The notes: generated by a model not told the origin, from the letters alone. 10,184 bases of DNA from Conidiobolus incongruus B7586 (GCA_000697335.1 JNEM01012700.1:1-10184); one strand, 5' to 3'; positions 1 through 8,482 are shown, numbered from the stretch's first letter. Numbers and translations: made by a program.

Positions 1-340
1 GGATAATATTATATAAAAAATATAATTGATTATATTTATAAAAAAAGTTTTATTTAAAAACAATTGAGAATATTAATATATATGATTAAAATTAAATATT
101 TTAATATATATTCAATAATTAAGCTGAATTTTATTATATTATATAATATAATAATTTAAATTTATTTTTAATTTCTCAAAAATTGATCCAATTTTAAATA
201 TTTGAAAAAAAATTGAATTATAAAATAAACTTGAAATTTTATAAAATAAATAATATCAAGTAATATATTGATTTTTCATTAGATAATTTTGATAAAAAAA
301 ATAAAAAAATTCATTGAATCATTCAACTAACTATTTAATA
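1..340. other. AT-rich spacer, no gene seen
   Basis: This stretch is almost entirely A and T, with short runs of each. Neither strand holds a reading frame of convincing composition, and no RNA gene or long repeat was recognised. It borders the virus-like fossil that begins near 340. Confidence 0.6.
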
Positions 341-1500
341 AATTGTAACTGCACTCTGAGATAAATTTTTAAAAATTCCAATTCAGGATATAAAAAAAGA
401 TTTATTCAATTTTTTTAATAAACAGGTCAGCCAAAGAATTGTATTTGGTTGATATTTCCTGCTTGCTTGATATTGAATACATCTTTTAAAATCTACAATT
501 TTTATATCGACTACAAAAGTGTTTGGAAGACGACATTTACCTACAAAGCTTTTAAACCTTGCGACGATCCACCCCGGATTTTTCATGGCAGATGAAGGAC
601 CTCCTCAATTCCTCTGTAAGTATCAGGAATATCTTCGGCATATCCTGCATATAATGGAACATTCGAAGTGATATTAGTTTTACTGTGGTTGTAGTTGTAT
701 TGACATTCCTTGATTTCCGCAATTAGAACTTCAACCTGAAGAAAGATACTTTGGATTAAACCTTTGAAGCTTTCTCCTTTTCATCCAACTATGGTCAGAA
801 GAGAATTTTTCTGTTACCGAAAGTTCCATCATCTAGGGGGATATAGTATGATACTTTAACATTTTTCCACAACGTCCATACTGTGACATCGTATTCATCT
901 GTTTGTGCATTGTAGCAGGGAAGATATACAAGTGAGTGTACCTCAAATTTCATTCCGCCTTTTGTCTGATCGAAGTTTGTGAAACTGTGATGAATTTTGA
1001 CCTTCCAATCTTTAGAAATCTCTGTGATTCAATGCGCTTGGTGAGAATTTTGTTAAAGATTATAGGTGATTAACCGCACGTTGACTAGACTTTGTACAAT
1101 AATGATATTGTAAAGGGATATTTAAAAGGAGAATTTATAAAGGTAGGATCTGTAATACGTAGTCCTATTAATATTTGCTCTTCTATCAATTCATCAATTA
1201 AATATATGATCAAATTATTTAATTGTCAAATTATATTATACTTGTTTAAAACTATATTCAAATGTAATTTTAAGTTCACTAATCAATAGTTCTCATAAAC
1301 AAATCATAGCTCACCACATTCATATTATAAAATTGTACAACACTTAATAAGATTCATGAAATATTGATGTAATAGATCCAGTTATTTCAAACTATACTTA
1401 ATACAGGAAGAAATTTCGATTATATAATTGATTTTTAAATTTCGGAAAATGATTTGGAATTCATCTCTTAAACCTAAATTTATAATTTGACTAATATAAA
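340..1500 (-). pseudogene. Fossil of a virus-like capsid gene (tentatively picorna-like), broken
   Basis: The best-preserved core, about 420-1080, is near 35% G+C against 15-20% around it. On the minus strand it translates into protein-like sequence with normal amino-acid variety. Short stretches such as DVTVWTLWKNVKVSYYIP and DIPDTYRGIEEVLHLP resemble, by eye, the end of one jelly-roll capsid domain (about 830-1040) followed by the start of the next (about 480-720). That order is found in polyproteins of picorna-like RNA viruses. Weaker protein-like sequence continues to about 1500. The copy is clearly broken, with several breaks over its length, and no polymerase, helicase or long terminal repeats were seen. 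It looks old but less eroded than the mariner fossil at 3064-4320. The open reading is real; the capsid family is inferred from pattern memory only. A decayed host gene with introns is the main alternative. Confidence 0.42.
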
Positions 1501-2406
1501 TATTATTATATATGATTTATAGTTATAAATTTATTGTTTAGTCAATCTAATTTATATTGAAATTTTTTATAAAAAAATGAAAATTTGAAAGGTATTTTAT
1601 TTAATAATTAAAAAATTTTAAATTATATTAAAGAAATAAATTATATAATTTATTAAATATTACTCAAAAATATAATAATAATAATATTTTATAACCTTCT
1701 ACAATCAAATTATGTTTTATTATACTATTGAATATAACCAAGTTTAATAATTAAGATACTATATACTCTATCAAGCTATGATATAGCATAATAAATCAAT
1801 AACAATGTATTAAATATCCATATTTATTAACTTAAATAATTGATTTAATAAATAATATAAATAATTAATTTTATTATTAAATGATTAAATATAATTTTTA
1901 ATATAAACTATGTTAGTCACACTTAATTATTGTATAATTTAATAAATAATTGACTTATATATAATGCTTTAGATAAAAAAATAAACCAGAAAAATATATA
2001 ATTATCATATAGTCAATTTAATTATATTTTTAATATTAAAAATATAATATATCAATATTAACTAATAAAAATATTGAATAATATATATTATTTTCAAGTA
2101 ATCAAACAAATATGATGTATTTTAAAAAATTATTGAATATAAAATAACTATACTATAAAAAATCTGAGTGTAAATAAGTGGAAAGAACAATAATTTCAAT
2201 ATTAATCAAGCAATAAAATGACTAAAAACAAATTCAAGGAAAATATTTTGAAATTATAAGAAAATAAAAGAAAAGATGAATTGAATTTTAATAATAATTA
2301 TTGGATTAATGAGAAGGTAAAGTATAGATCTATTTTTAATAGTTATATGGAAAAATAAGGTATGATAATATAACATATTAATATTTTGGTTTTGAAAACT
2401 TTGCAC
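1501..2406. other. AT-rich spacer upstream of the tRNA gene
   Basis: About 900 bases of nearly pure A+T. Only short reading frames of biased composition occur. A short (AAT)n tract lies at about 1672-1686. No gene or longer repeat was recognised. No specific upstream control site for the tRNA can be distinguished from the AT background, and the tRNA carries its own internal promoter. Confidence 0.55.
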
Positions 2407-2490
2407 CCGACTATAGCTCAGTCGGTAGAGCGGGAGACTGTAGTTGAAGCTGTAATCTCTAGGTCACTGGTTCAATTCCGGTTGGTCGGA
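2407..2490 (+). tRNA. tRNA-Tyr (anticodon GTA) with 11-base intron
   Basis: The gene folds into a complete cloverleaf. The acceptor stem pairs 2407-2413 with 2483-2489 and has one G-T pair. The D stem pairs GCTC (2416-2419) with GAGC (2428-2431). The anticodon stem pairs GGAGA (2433-2437) with TCTCT (2456-2460). The T stem pairs ACTGG with CCGGT around the loop TTCAATT, and A2490 is the discriminator. The anticodon GTA at 2440-2442 reads UAC and UAU (Tyr). An 11-base intron, 2444-2454, sits at the standard place after the purine 3' of the anticodon, as is usual in nuclear tRNA-Tyr genes. The CCA end is not encoded. Internal Pol III promoter boxes are present: A box TAGCTCAGTCGG (2414-2425) and B box GGTTCAATTCC (2469-2479). 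All stems are intact, so it is probably functional. Confidence 0.96.
2444..2454 (+). other. tRNA-Tyr intron
   Basis: Removing TTGAAGCTGTA restores a seven-base anticodon loop (CTGTAGA) closed by a perfect five-pair stem. The intron ends in CTGTA, a direct copy of the CTGTA at 2438-2442 that contains the anticodon. Placing the splice sites to use this second copy would leave a six-base loop, so the canonical placement is preferred. Confidence 0.9.
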
Positions 2491-2492
2491 TC

Positions 2493-2499
2493 TTTTTTT
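2493..2499 (+). terminator. RNA polymerase III terminator (T7)
   Basis: Seven T residues on the coding strand begin three bases after the discriminator base of tRNA-Tyr. This matches the oligo-T terminator that RNA polymerase III uses. T runs are common in this window, but the placement directly behind the tRNA supports the call. Confidence 0.85.
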
Positions 2500-3063
2500 C
2501 CAATTATTTTTTATTATATTAGTTAATTTTATAACTATAATATTTGTTTTATTATAACCAATAAATGTTAAAAGATGTATAAATTATTGATTCAATAAAT
2601 TATATTAATTATTTATTATAACTATTTTATTTATTTTCTTATTTTCATATTTAATTTTTATTCTTATTTAACTTTAATTAATTAAATATTATAATATAAA
2701 AATATATAATTTATTTTTAATATTATCACTTAATTTATTAATTTTTTTATATAATAATTTTATAAAGTTACTATTTAAATATAAATTACTATAAATTATT
2801 ATTATCAATCTAATTAATATTTTAGTAATAAAATTTAAAATTATTATTAAACCCTATAATTTAGATTTTTTTTAATTTATATTAATAAGTTTTTATTAAA
2901 ATTTTAAGATTTATTAAAAAAAATGTTTAATCATCTAATATAACAATATTTTATTCCATCACTATTTGAAGTTATAATGATTATTGCTTAATATGTTAAT
3001 TTAAAAAAATATAATATATTTTTAAAATTAAATCATATTTAAAATATTAGAATTCATATTTAG
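2500..3063. other. AT-rich spacer between tRNA and mariner fossil
   Basis: No reading frame of normal composition and no RNA gene were seen. By hand count over about 2521-3060, C is followed by T 13 times and by A 11 times. This is intermediate between the mariner fossil and the downstream spacer, so an unrecognised, equally eroded repeat here is possible but not shown. Confidence 0.5.
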
Positions 3064-3094
3064 GATATTAATATGGAAATTAAAAAGTGGCATA
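3064..3094 (+). repeat. Left terminal inverted repeat of the mariner fossil (probable)
   Basis: These 31 bases match the reverse complement of 4290-4320 at 25 positions, and the outermost 20 bases match at 19. Four of the six mismatches are G on this side against A on the other, as C-to-T type decay of one copy would give. The block includes AGTGGC, similar to the CAGTGG start common in Tc1/mariner ends. The outer ATATTAATAT is itself a palindrome, so part of it could be target sequence rather than element end, and the exact boundary is uncertain by about 10 bases. Confidence 0.62.
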
Positions 3095-4289
3095 TTTTTT
3101 AATTTCTGATCTTTCAAATTATATATATATATATTTAATTTTAATTAATTTTTTTTATTAAAATATTTTGATTTTAAAATTTATACTTAAATTTAATTAT
3201 ATTTAAATTAGATTATGATTATCAAAAGGCTTTTATTTTTGTATCTTTAAAACTTAACCATAAACCCTCTAAAATTATTTAAAACTTGTAAATAGCTTAT
3301 AGAGATGGTATTTTATCTAAAACTATTATATATCACTAGATTTATGATTTTAAAGCTAGAAGGGACATTATTTAAAATTTACTAAAATCTAAAAAACTAA
3401 TTTCTATTATTATTCTTTTACTTATTAATAGAGTAATAAATATATTAAAAAATATCTTTTTATTTTTGTTAAAGAATTATCAAAGTAATTTAATATCATT
3501 TATATAAGCATATTATATTTATTTAAGTTTAAATTTAAATTAATTAATAAAAATATAAAATAGATACTTTATAACTTAACAAAAACTTAAAAAAATTAAA
3601 ATAACTATAGTTAAACTAAATTTATTAAAGTATAACTAAAAACAAAAGTCTTTATAGTAAATATATATAATTAATAAATCTTAAATTCCTTTATATAATC
3701 CTTTACTTAAAAATAAAACAAGATATTAGGTTAAGTCAAATTAATCCTTTTTACAAATTTTAATAAATAAATACTTTAAATATAAGTAAATATTAATTGT
3801 TATAATAGATTATAATGGTATATAGTTCTTTTATTTAATACCTTAAAGAAAATTAATTAATAGTAAATTATATATTACCTTTTTAAATAAAATTATTTTT
3901 AAATGGTATTTTCAATATAAATTAAAAATATCTATTATTTTACATGATAATTGTAAAATACATAAAACTAAAGCTATAAAAGATTTTTTATATAAAAAAT
4001 AAAGGGAGTTACTATATCTAGTATATTCATCTGATTATAACTTATGTGATTATAATTGTTTTAGATAATTAAAAAATAGATTATAAAAAAAATTCCTGTA
4101 AACAAATTAAATTAGTTTATAAAATATCAAATTTCAGTCTTTAATAAAAAAACTATTTTTTAGATATTAAAAACTTACCAAAGATATAGAAAAGAGTTAT
4201 TAATAATAAAAAAGGCTATTAATTTTATATTATTCATTAATTTTTATATATTATTAATTAATTTATTTGTTTAATTTTAATTTTAAAAT

Positions 4290-4320
4290 TATGTTATTAA
4301 TTAATTTCTATATTAATATC
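4290..4320 (-). repeat. Right terminal inverted repeat of the mariner fossil (probable)
   Basis: This is the partner of 3064-3094. It lies about 85 bases beyond the last transposase-like text, a normal distance for mariner ends. It has lost the G residues kept in the left copy. No certain TA duplication can be picked out because TA is everywhere in the flanks. Confidence 0.6.
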
Positions 4321-6212
4321 ATTATGTTATAATTGCTTTTATTATTCCTTACAAGTAAAAAATTTAAAATTTATCATTTAATTAAGACATTAAGTTGAAA
4401 TATAATTATAATTAATAAAATCTATTGGTATATCTTTAGTCTCATATATCTAAATAACCAATTATAATTATATTTTTATTTATCACTTGATTTTATTGAT
4501 ATTTATCATAAAAGAAAGTTTTGAATGAAATATACCATTGATTTTATCTACCTATAGACAAATTTCTATGATTAATTATCACAATTATATTGCAATCACA
4601 ATTTAAATTGACAGTGTACTCACTCATACTATTTTTATATATGTATTAAATTCATTAGTTTATCAATTCAAAATTTAACTAAAAGTAACTTTTATTAATA
4701 ATTTATTTTTCATAAAATTCAAACTCAACAAAATTATGGCAATAGATAAATTATATTAAAGAAATGGAATTTGGTATGATTATCGTATGTTCTACATCCA
4801 ATTATACAAGTATGACAATAATAGGCAAAACCTTGTAATATATTTCAAAGTAATTTATTCATGTAATTAGTTAAAATTAAATGTTAAAAATTATATATTT
4901 GGTTCACAATATTCAACCAATTATTCAATTCATTTCCAAATATAAAAAGTGAAAAACTTGAATAATTGATATTTATAATCCATTATTTAAGTAATTGATA
5001 ATAATTATTTTAATGAGAAAAAGTTTATTTTTAAATTTAATTCCCTTTCAATTTAGCCCACAAAAAAAATATAATTGCATTTTGATAAAATTAATAATAT
5101 TATTTTAGTTAAAAAATGTTCCAAATTGTTGATATAATATTGTAATTATAATTATAAAATAAAATTGATACATATAAATAAGATATTAATAGAAATTAGT
5201 TCATGTTGATATAAAATTATGATGCATTTCAAGTTTATATAATATTATCTGATATTGCATTGAGACAATTAGCTATAATAGCTCTAATAAATGTACAAAA
5301 TACCCTTTATTCAACTCAAATAATTAGAAAATTTAATGATGTCACTCTTAGTATATAATTACAATTTTTTATTATTTCGCGATTAACTTTTCATCATCAT
5401 CTAAAAGTACCATAAGATATTTTCAATATTAACATTGCTAATTAATATATTAATAATAAATATATTTCAAGCTTTATGCATAAGTATCGAGTATCATATA
5501 GTTGAATGAGAGTAACTATATCCGAAATTACTACAGACATGATATTTAGTTGAATTTACTATTTTGCAATAGTTTTAATTGGTTAAGTAAATTATAGTAT
5601 TTCCATAATTAATATCTGATTAAATTAAAGAATATACATTTAATAACTATGTAATAAATATATTAGAAATACTGATTATTATAAATATATTGAAGTACAA
5701 AATAACATTTTATCAATTATATTTCAAAAATATATTTAATTATCTAATTGATAAAATACTCATAAATTTTATTATTTTATTAAGATTTATGATTCGTAAT
5801 ATATATATACCTTAGTTTACTTTTTGTTTTATTATTTAAATGTTATATTCTAAATTAAATAAAATTCCTGATATTTTTCATTTTTATACATATAAGTTAT
5901 ATGGTATAATATATTTAAAATTATCATAATTAATATATTTTTAAATAAATAACATACCTTAGTAAAATAAATATAAGCTTCTGGTTAAATATATATCAGT
6001 CAAATTACTTAAAATATAAATAATATCTTAACAGATATCATTTATTAATTATTTTGAATTCAATTTATTTTATTTTTATCAAATAATAATTGGTAAGGAT
6101 ATAATTAATGTTTGGTTTAACCAAAGTTATCAAATTATATTTAAGGCTTTTTAAAAATTAATTTTAACAGTAAAAATAACACTGAAGTTCAATCAAAAAT
6201 TCCTTGTAGTAC
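4321..6212. other. Long AT-rich spacer without a recognisable gene
   Basis: About 1.9 kb with only short reading frames on both strands and no RNA gene found. Its base context differs from the mariner fossil: over 4741-5280, C is followed by A about 26 times and by T about 6 times. That argues it has not undergone the same decay. Slightly more complex sequence occurs around 4540-4640 and 5340-5560, but no frame there was convincing on either strand. No array or terminal repeat was recognised. Confidence 0.55.
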
Positions 6213-6456
6213 CTAATCTAATATTATTTATATTCTATGATTTAATTTCATACATTATAGTTTAATGTAATTTGATTTATTAACTCTAATTTAATATTAT
6301 TGATAATATAGTCTAATCTAATATGAAATAATATACCTAATTTAATGTCATTAATAAGTATGACTAACCTAATGTTGAATATCTAAAGTTAATTTAATAT
6401 GATAATTTATTATATTCCTAATTTAATAATTTTATAATATATATCTAATCTAATAT
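6213..6456 (+). repeat. Degenerate tandem array, ~26-base period, about ten copies
   Basis: A 12-base core with consensus CTAATYTAATRT recurs with start positions near 6213, 6237, 6257, 6286, 6313, 6337, 6364, 6389, 6418 and 6445. The steps are 24, 20, 29, 27, 24, 27, 25, 29 and 27 bases. The bases between cores are AT-rich and poorly conserved. The best copies (6213, 6286, 6313, 6337, 6445) match the consensus at all or nearly all positions; 6237 and 6257 are weak. It lies 68 bases upstream of the small reading frame at 6524. It may be an eroded minisatellite or a cluster of spaced protein-binding sites; the sequence alone does not decide. Confidence 0.6.
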
Positions 6457-6523
6457 TTTATAAATTCTTCGAACATTATCCAATATATAGTAAATCTACC
6501 AATTTTTCGATTGCTAGTAGGGT

Positions 6524-6682
6524 ATGAAATCAAATTTAAAATTCAAGCAGAAGGCAAATTCTGAATTCGTAGAGGTGTCTAGTTACTCAAATGATAATGC
6601 AAGTTTTAATCAATTTTATCCACAAACTGATGCCATGCTCATTGATACTCAGATCCTAAAAACGTCACTTGTTGATAATTAA
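6524..6682 (+). CDS. Possible small gene or exon, 52 residues, unknown
   Basis: An ATG-to-TAA frame encodes 52 residues of mixed, protein-like composition (many Ser, Asn, Gln, Lys and Asp, no membrane segment), unlike the Ile/Asn/Lys/Tyr-only text of chance frames here. The DNA is clearly richer in G+C than its flanks, and the change coincides with the frame. An in-frame TAG lies six bases upstream of the ATG. The preceding TTGCTAGTAG could act as a splice acceptor, so this may be the last exon of a longer gene instead of a complete one. No family was recognised. It precedes another stretch of weakly protein-like sequence at 6946-7240 on the same strand. Confidence 0.33.
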   Translation: MKSNLKFKQKANSEFVEVSSYSNDNASFNQFYPQTDAMLIDTQILKTSLVDN

Positions 6683-6689
6683 ATTGAAA

Positions 6690-6945
6690 ATAAATCGATA
6701 AAATGATATTTAAAGAATATTTTTCTTGTTCTAATTGATATTATTGTTTTTTAGTTTATTAATAATTTTATTTTTCCCAATGGTGTTTTAATTGTCTTGA
6801 TGTAAGAATAAGATTCGGTTTGAAGTAATTTATAGCAGTAATAATTTAACAATTATCTATAGATTTACTTATTACCTCAATATTTGAACTATAAAGAAAA
6901 CAAAATGAATATAAATATATATTCCCCACATTTTGGACATTGTTT
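6690..6945. other. AT-rich interval, nothing definite
   Basis: About 250 bases between two protein-like stretches. It contains slightly more complex sequence near 6770-6840, including GATGTAAGAATAAG, which has the look of a splice donor, but no partner exon could be assigned with confidence. Confidence 0.35.
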
Positions 6946-7240
6946 AGTTGTTTAAATTCTATTTAAATACAATGATTAAACTTTGGAGGGGATTTAATCA
7001 TTCATTTGAAAACAATCTCAAACAAAAAATTAAAGTTGGTTTCAATTTAATTATCACAACACATATTAATTTAAAGATATGAATAAGTTAATAGAGCTTG
7101 ATTCGAAGATCGGCTACTATATAAATGATGCTTTGTTTAACCACATCCCTTAGATTGTTTTTTGCTATAAAGCCAAGAATTCAATAAATCATTCACCAAA
7201 ATATTTTCAACAATGCATATTTTTTAAGCCAAATTTATGG
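6946..7240 (+). pseudogene. Possible decayed coding stretch or exons, unknown
   Basis: Two adjoining plus-strand frames have protein-like composition. One runs from ATG 6972 to TGA 7082 (36 residues, beginning MIKLWRGFNHSFENN). The next begins at ATG 7079, overlapping that stop, and runs 24 residues to TAG 7153 (beginning MNKLIELDSKIGYY). It is followed in the same frame by a further open stretch to about 7240. Short frames that swap reading phase, with one internal stop, suggest a gene losing function or an intron-split gene. No family was recognised, and chance cannot be excluded in such AT-rich DNA. Confidence 0.25.
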
Positions 7241-7429
7241 ATGATATAGAATATATTATTATCATATTGAAAATCATTTTTGGTTGGTTTTTTTATCTCT
7301 TAAATTTAATTAGTTTATTTTTTGCAAAGTGCTTTCATTTACAAGTTCTATTAATAGTACACCACATATTTGATAAATGCACATTCTATGTAACAATAAT
7401 TTTCATCATGATAATATTTTAGAAAAATC

Positions 7430-7830
7430 AGTTAATTATGACTTCAATAATATAAATAAAAGGATTTCTGAAATTGAAGAGCTGTTCTTATTTTTGATTT
7501 TTCTAGTAAAAGACATAAATTATGATGTACAACTGAATTTATAAAGTTATAATACTCTAAATACTTTACATTCATATTTTGTTTAATTTATTGTTGAATT
7601 TGATATATACAATACATTTTTTAAATTTAGTTCAAATTTAAAGCTAAAATAAAAATCTTAATTTTATAAGGCTGATATTATTATCCGCTTTTAATCAATT
7701 ATTACCTCTCAAAAAATACAATCCATTATTCAAATAAATATTAAATGGTATAATTTACCAATAAAATAAATTAATAATGATGATTTTGTATTTGTCCATT
7801 TCATTTCAAGTATCACAATTTTAAAATTAA
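7430..7830. other. AT-rich spacer, no gene seen
   Basis: About 400 bases of AT-rich sequence with no convincing frame, RNA gene or repeat. It leads into the upstream region of the secreted-protein gene. Confidence 0.5.
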
Positions 7831-7914
7831 TTAAATCATGTTTGGTAATGATAAAAATAGATCAAATAAGTTGGGAATAAATTATTAATGTCAGGTGAAA
7901 TCATTTCATTAAAC

Positions 7915-7938
7915 TGGATTACAATTCAAAGTGGATTA
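7915..7938 (+). promoter_or_regulatory. Paired TGGATTA motifs upstream of the secreted-protein gene
   Basis: TGGATTA occurs at 7915-7921 and again at 7932-7938, on the same strand and 17 bases apart. They lie about 40-60 bases before the TATA-like element of the gene at 8049. The pairing and position suggest transcription-factor sites, but a seven-base repeat is weak evidence and no factor is assigned. Confidence 0.25.
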
Positions 7939-7975
7939 AGAATCTTGGAGAGAATACCAGTGATATTTTGTATAG

Positions 7976-7983
7976 TATAAAAA
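7976..7983 (+). promoter_or_regulatory. TATA-box-like element of the secreted-protein gene
   Basis: TATAAAAA lies 66 bases before the ATG at 8049, followed by the G/C-containing ACGATGCG. With the usual 25-35 base distance to the start of transcription, the leader would be about 35-45 bases. Such strings are common in AT-rich DNA, so position is the main support. Confidence 0.45.
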
Positions 7984-8048
7984 CGATGCGATTAACAACA
8001 TTATTGATCATAAATTTCTTAATCTAATTATCTATTTAGTCTTTCAAA

Positions 8049-8453
8049 ATGGTCAAAGTCGCTGCCTTATTCACTGTCTTATCTACTCTCGCTTTATCCG
8101 CCTCTGCCAAATGCCTCCCCAAGCCTTCTGACGATCAAATTAAGTGCCAAACTGCCGCTAAGGACTTGAGCTTCGTTATTGGTGGTAACCTCCAACCCAC
8201 TGACATTTTCTTGGATTTGGGTCAAGCTGGTCAAGCTCAACAAACCAAAAACCCCTACGCCAAGTACCTCCGCAAGGTTGCTGGTGGTTTCACCATCCCC
8301 TTGAACATTGCTGGTGACTACATTACCACCAAGGTTCCCAACACCCAAACCATTCACTCTGACTCCTACAAGATCAACTTCATTCATCAATTGCAAAACG
8401 GTGTCTCTGTTATCACTGATGTTAAGTGCCACTACAAAGATGCTGATTTGTAA
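8049..8453 (+). CDS. Small secreted protein of unknown function, 134 residues
   Basis: The frame has a clear signal peptide: MVKVAALFTVLSTLALSASA, with Lys at position 3, a hydrophobic core and a likely cut after Ala20 (SASA|KC). The mature chain is about 114 residues with three Cys (22, 33, 127), so at most one internal disulfide plus a free Cys, no Trp, no N-glycosylation motif and no further membrane segment or anchor. A Gln/Gly/Ala patch lies at 58-65, and the C-terminal half alternates polar and nonpolar residues, suggesting beta strands. No known family was recognised. ATG is in good context (CAAAATGG). No intron is needed. G+C is about 45-50% against 15-20% around it. All eight Gly are GGT, ten Gln CAA, six Asn AAC, five Tyr TAC and five Phe TTC, which fits strong expression. 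A cell-surface, wall or effector-like role is possible but inferred. Confidence 0.93.
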   Translation: MVKVAALFTVLSTLALSASAKCLPKPSDDQIKCQTAAKDLSFVIGGNLQPTDIFLDLGQAGQAQQTKNPYAKYLRKVAGGFTIPLNIAGDYITTKVPNTQTIHSDSYKINFIHQLQNGVSVITDVKCHYKDADL

Positions 8454-8476
8454 ATGATAGCTGTAATTTAATTTAA

Positions 8477-8482
8477 AATAAA
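8477..8482 (+). promoter_or_regulatory. Possible polyadenylation signal
   Basis: AATAAA starts 24 bases after the TAA stop of the secreted-protein gene. The placement is suitable for a short 3' untranslated region, but the hexamer is frequent by chance in such AT-rich DNA. Confidence 0.3.

Larger units (their letters stand above)
3064..4320 (+). mobile_element. Decayed mariner-type (Tc1/mariner superfamily) DNA transposon
   Basis: The element is 1257 bases, about the 1.3 kb usual for mariner. Mariner transposase cuts and pastes the element at TA sites. In one frame from about 3790 to 4080, interrupted by stops, the translation follows the catalytic core. INSKLYITFLNKIIFKW (about 3853-3903) matches the 'vNs..Y...L' block. 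LHDNCKIHKTKAIKDFL (3940-3990) matches 'LHDNArpH.A...v..fL', and YSSDYNLCDYNCF (about 4024-4062) matches 'YSPDLaPsDyhLF'. The second catalytic Asp lies at 3946-3948 and the third at 4048-4050, with 33 residues between, close to the DD34D spacing of mariner. The first Asp cannot be identified. A helix-turn-helix-like stretch near 3285-3385 is in another frame, so there are indels as well as many TAA/TAG stops. Beyond 4060 the text still resembles the C-terminal region to about 4205. It cannot encode an active enzyme. Confidence 0.82.

Noticed and set aside
1092-1289. 65-residue plus-strand frame
   Set aside because: Its composition is mostly Ile, Asn, Lys, Phe and Leu with no recognisable feature, and it overlaps the minus-strand virus-like fossil. 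It is probably a chance frame.
7237-7422. 61-residue plus-strand frame rich in Ile, Phe and Leu
   Set aside because: It looks like a membrane protein, but T-rich DNA yields such text by chance. There is no codon bias or conserved motif to support it.
8094-8432. 112-residue reading frame on the minus strand
   Set aside because: It lies wholly inside the secreted-protein gene on the opposite strand. The plus-strand frame has a signal peptide, a promoter-like element and strong codon bias, so this is its shadow.
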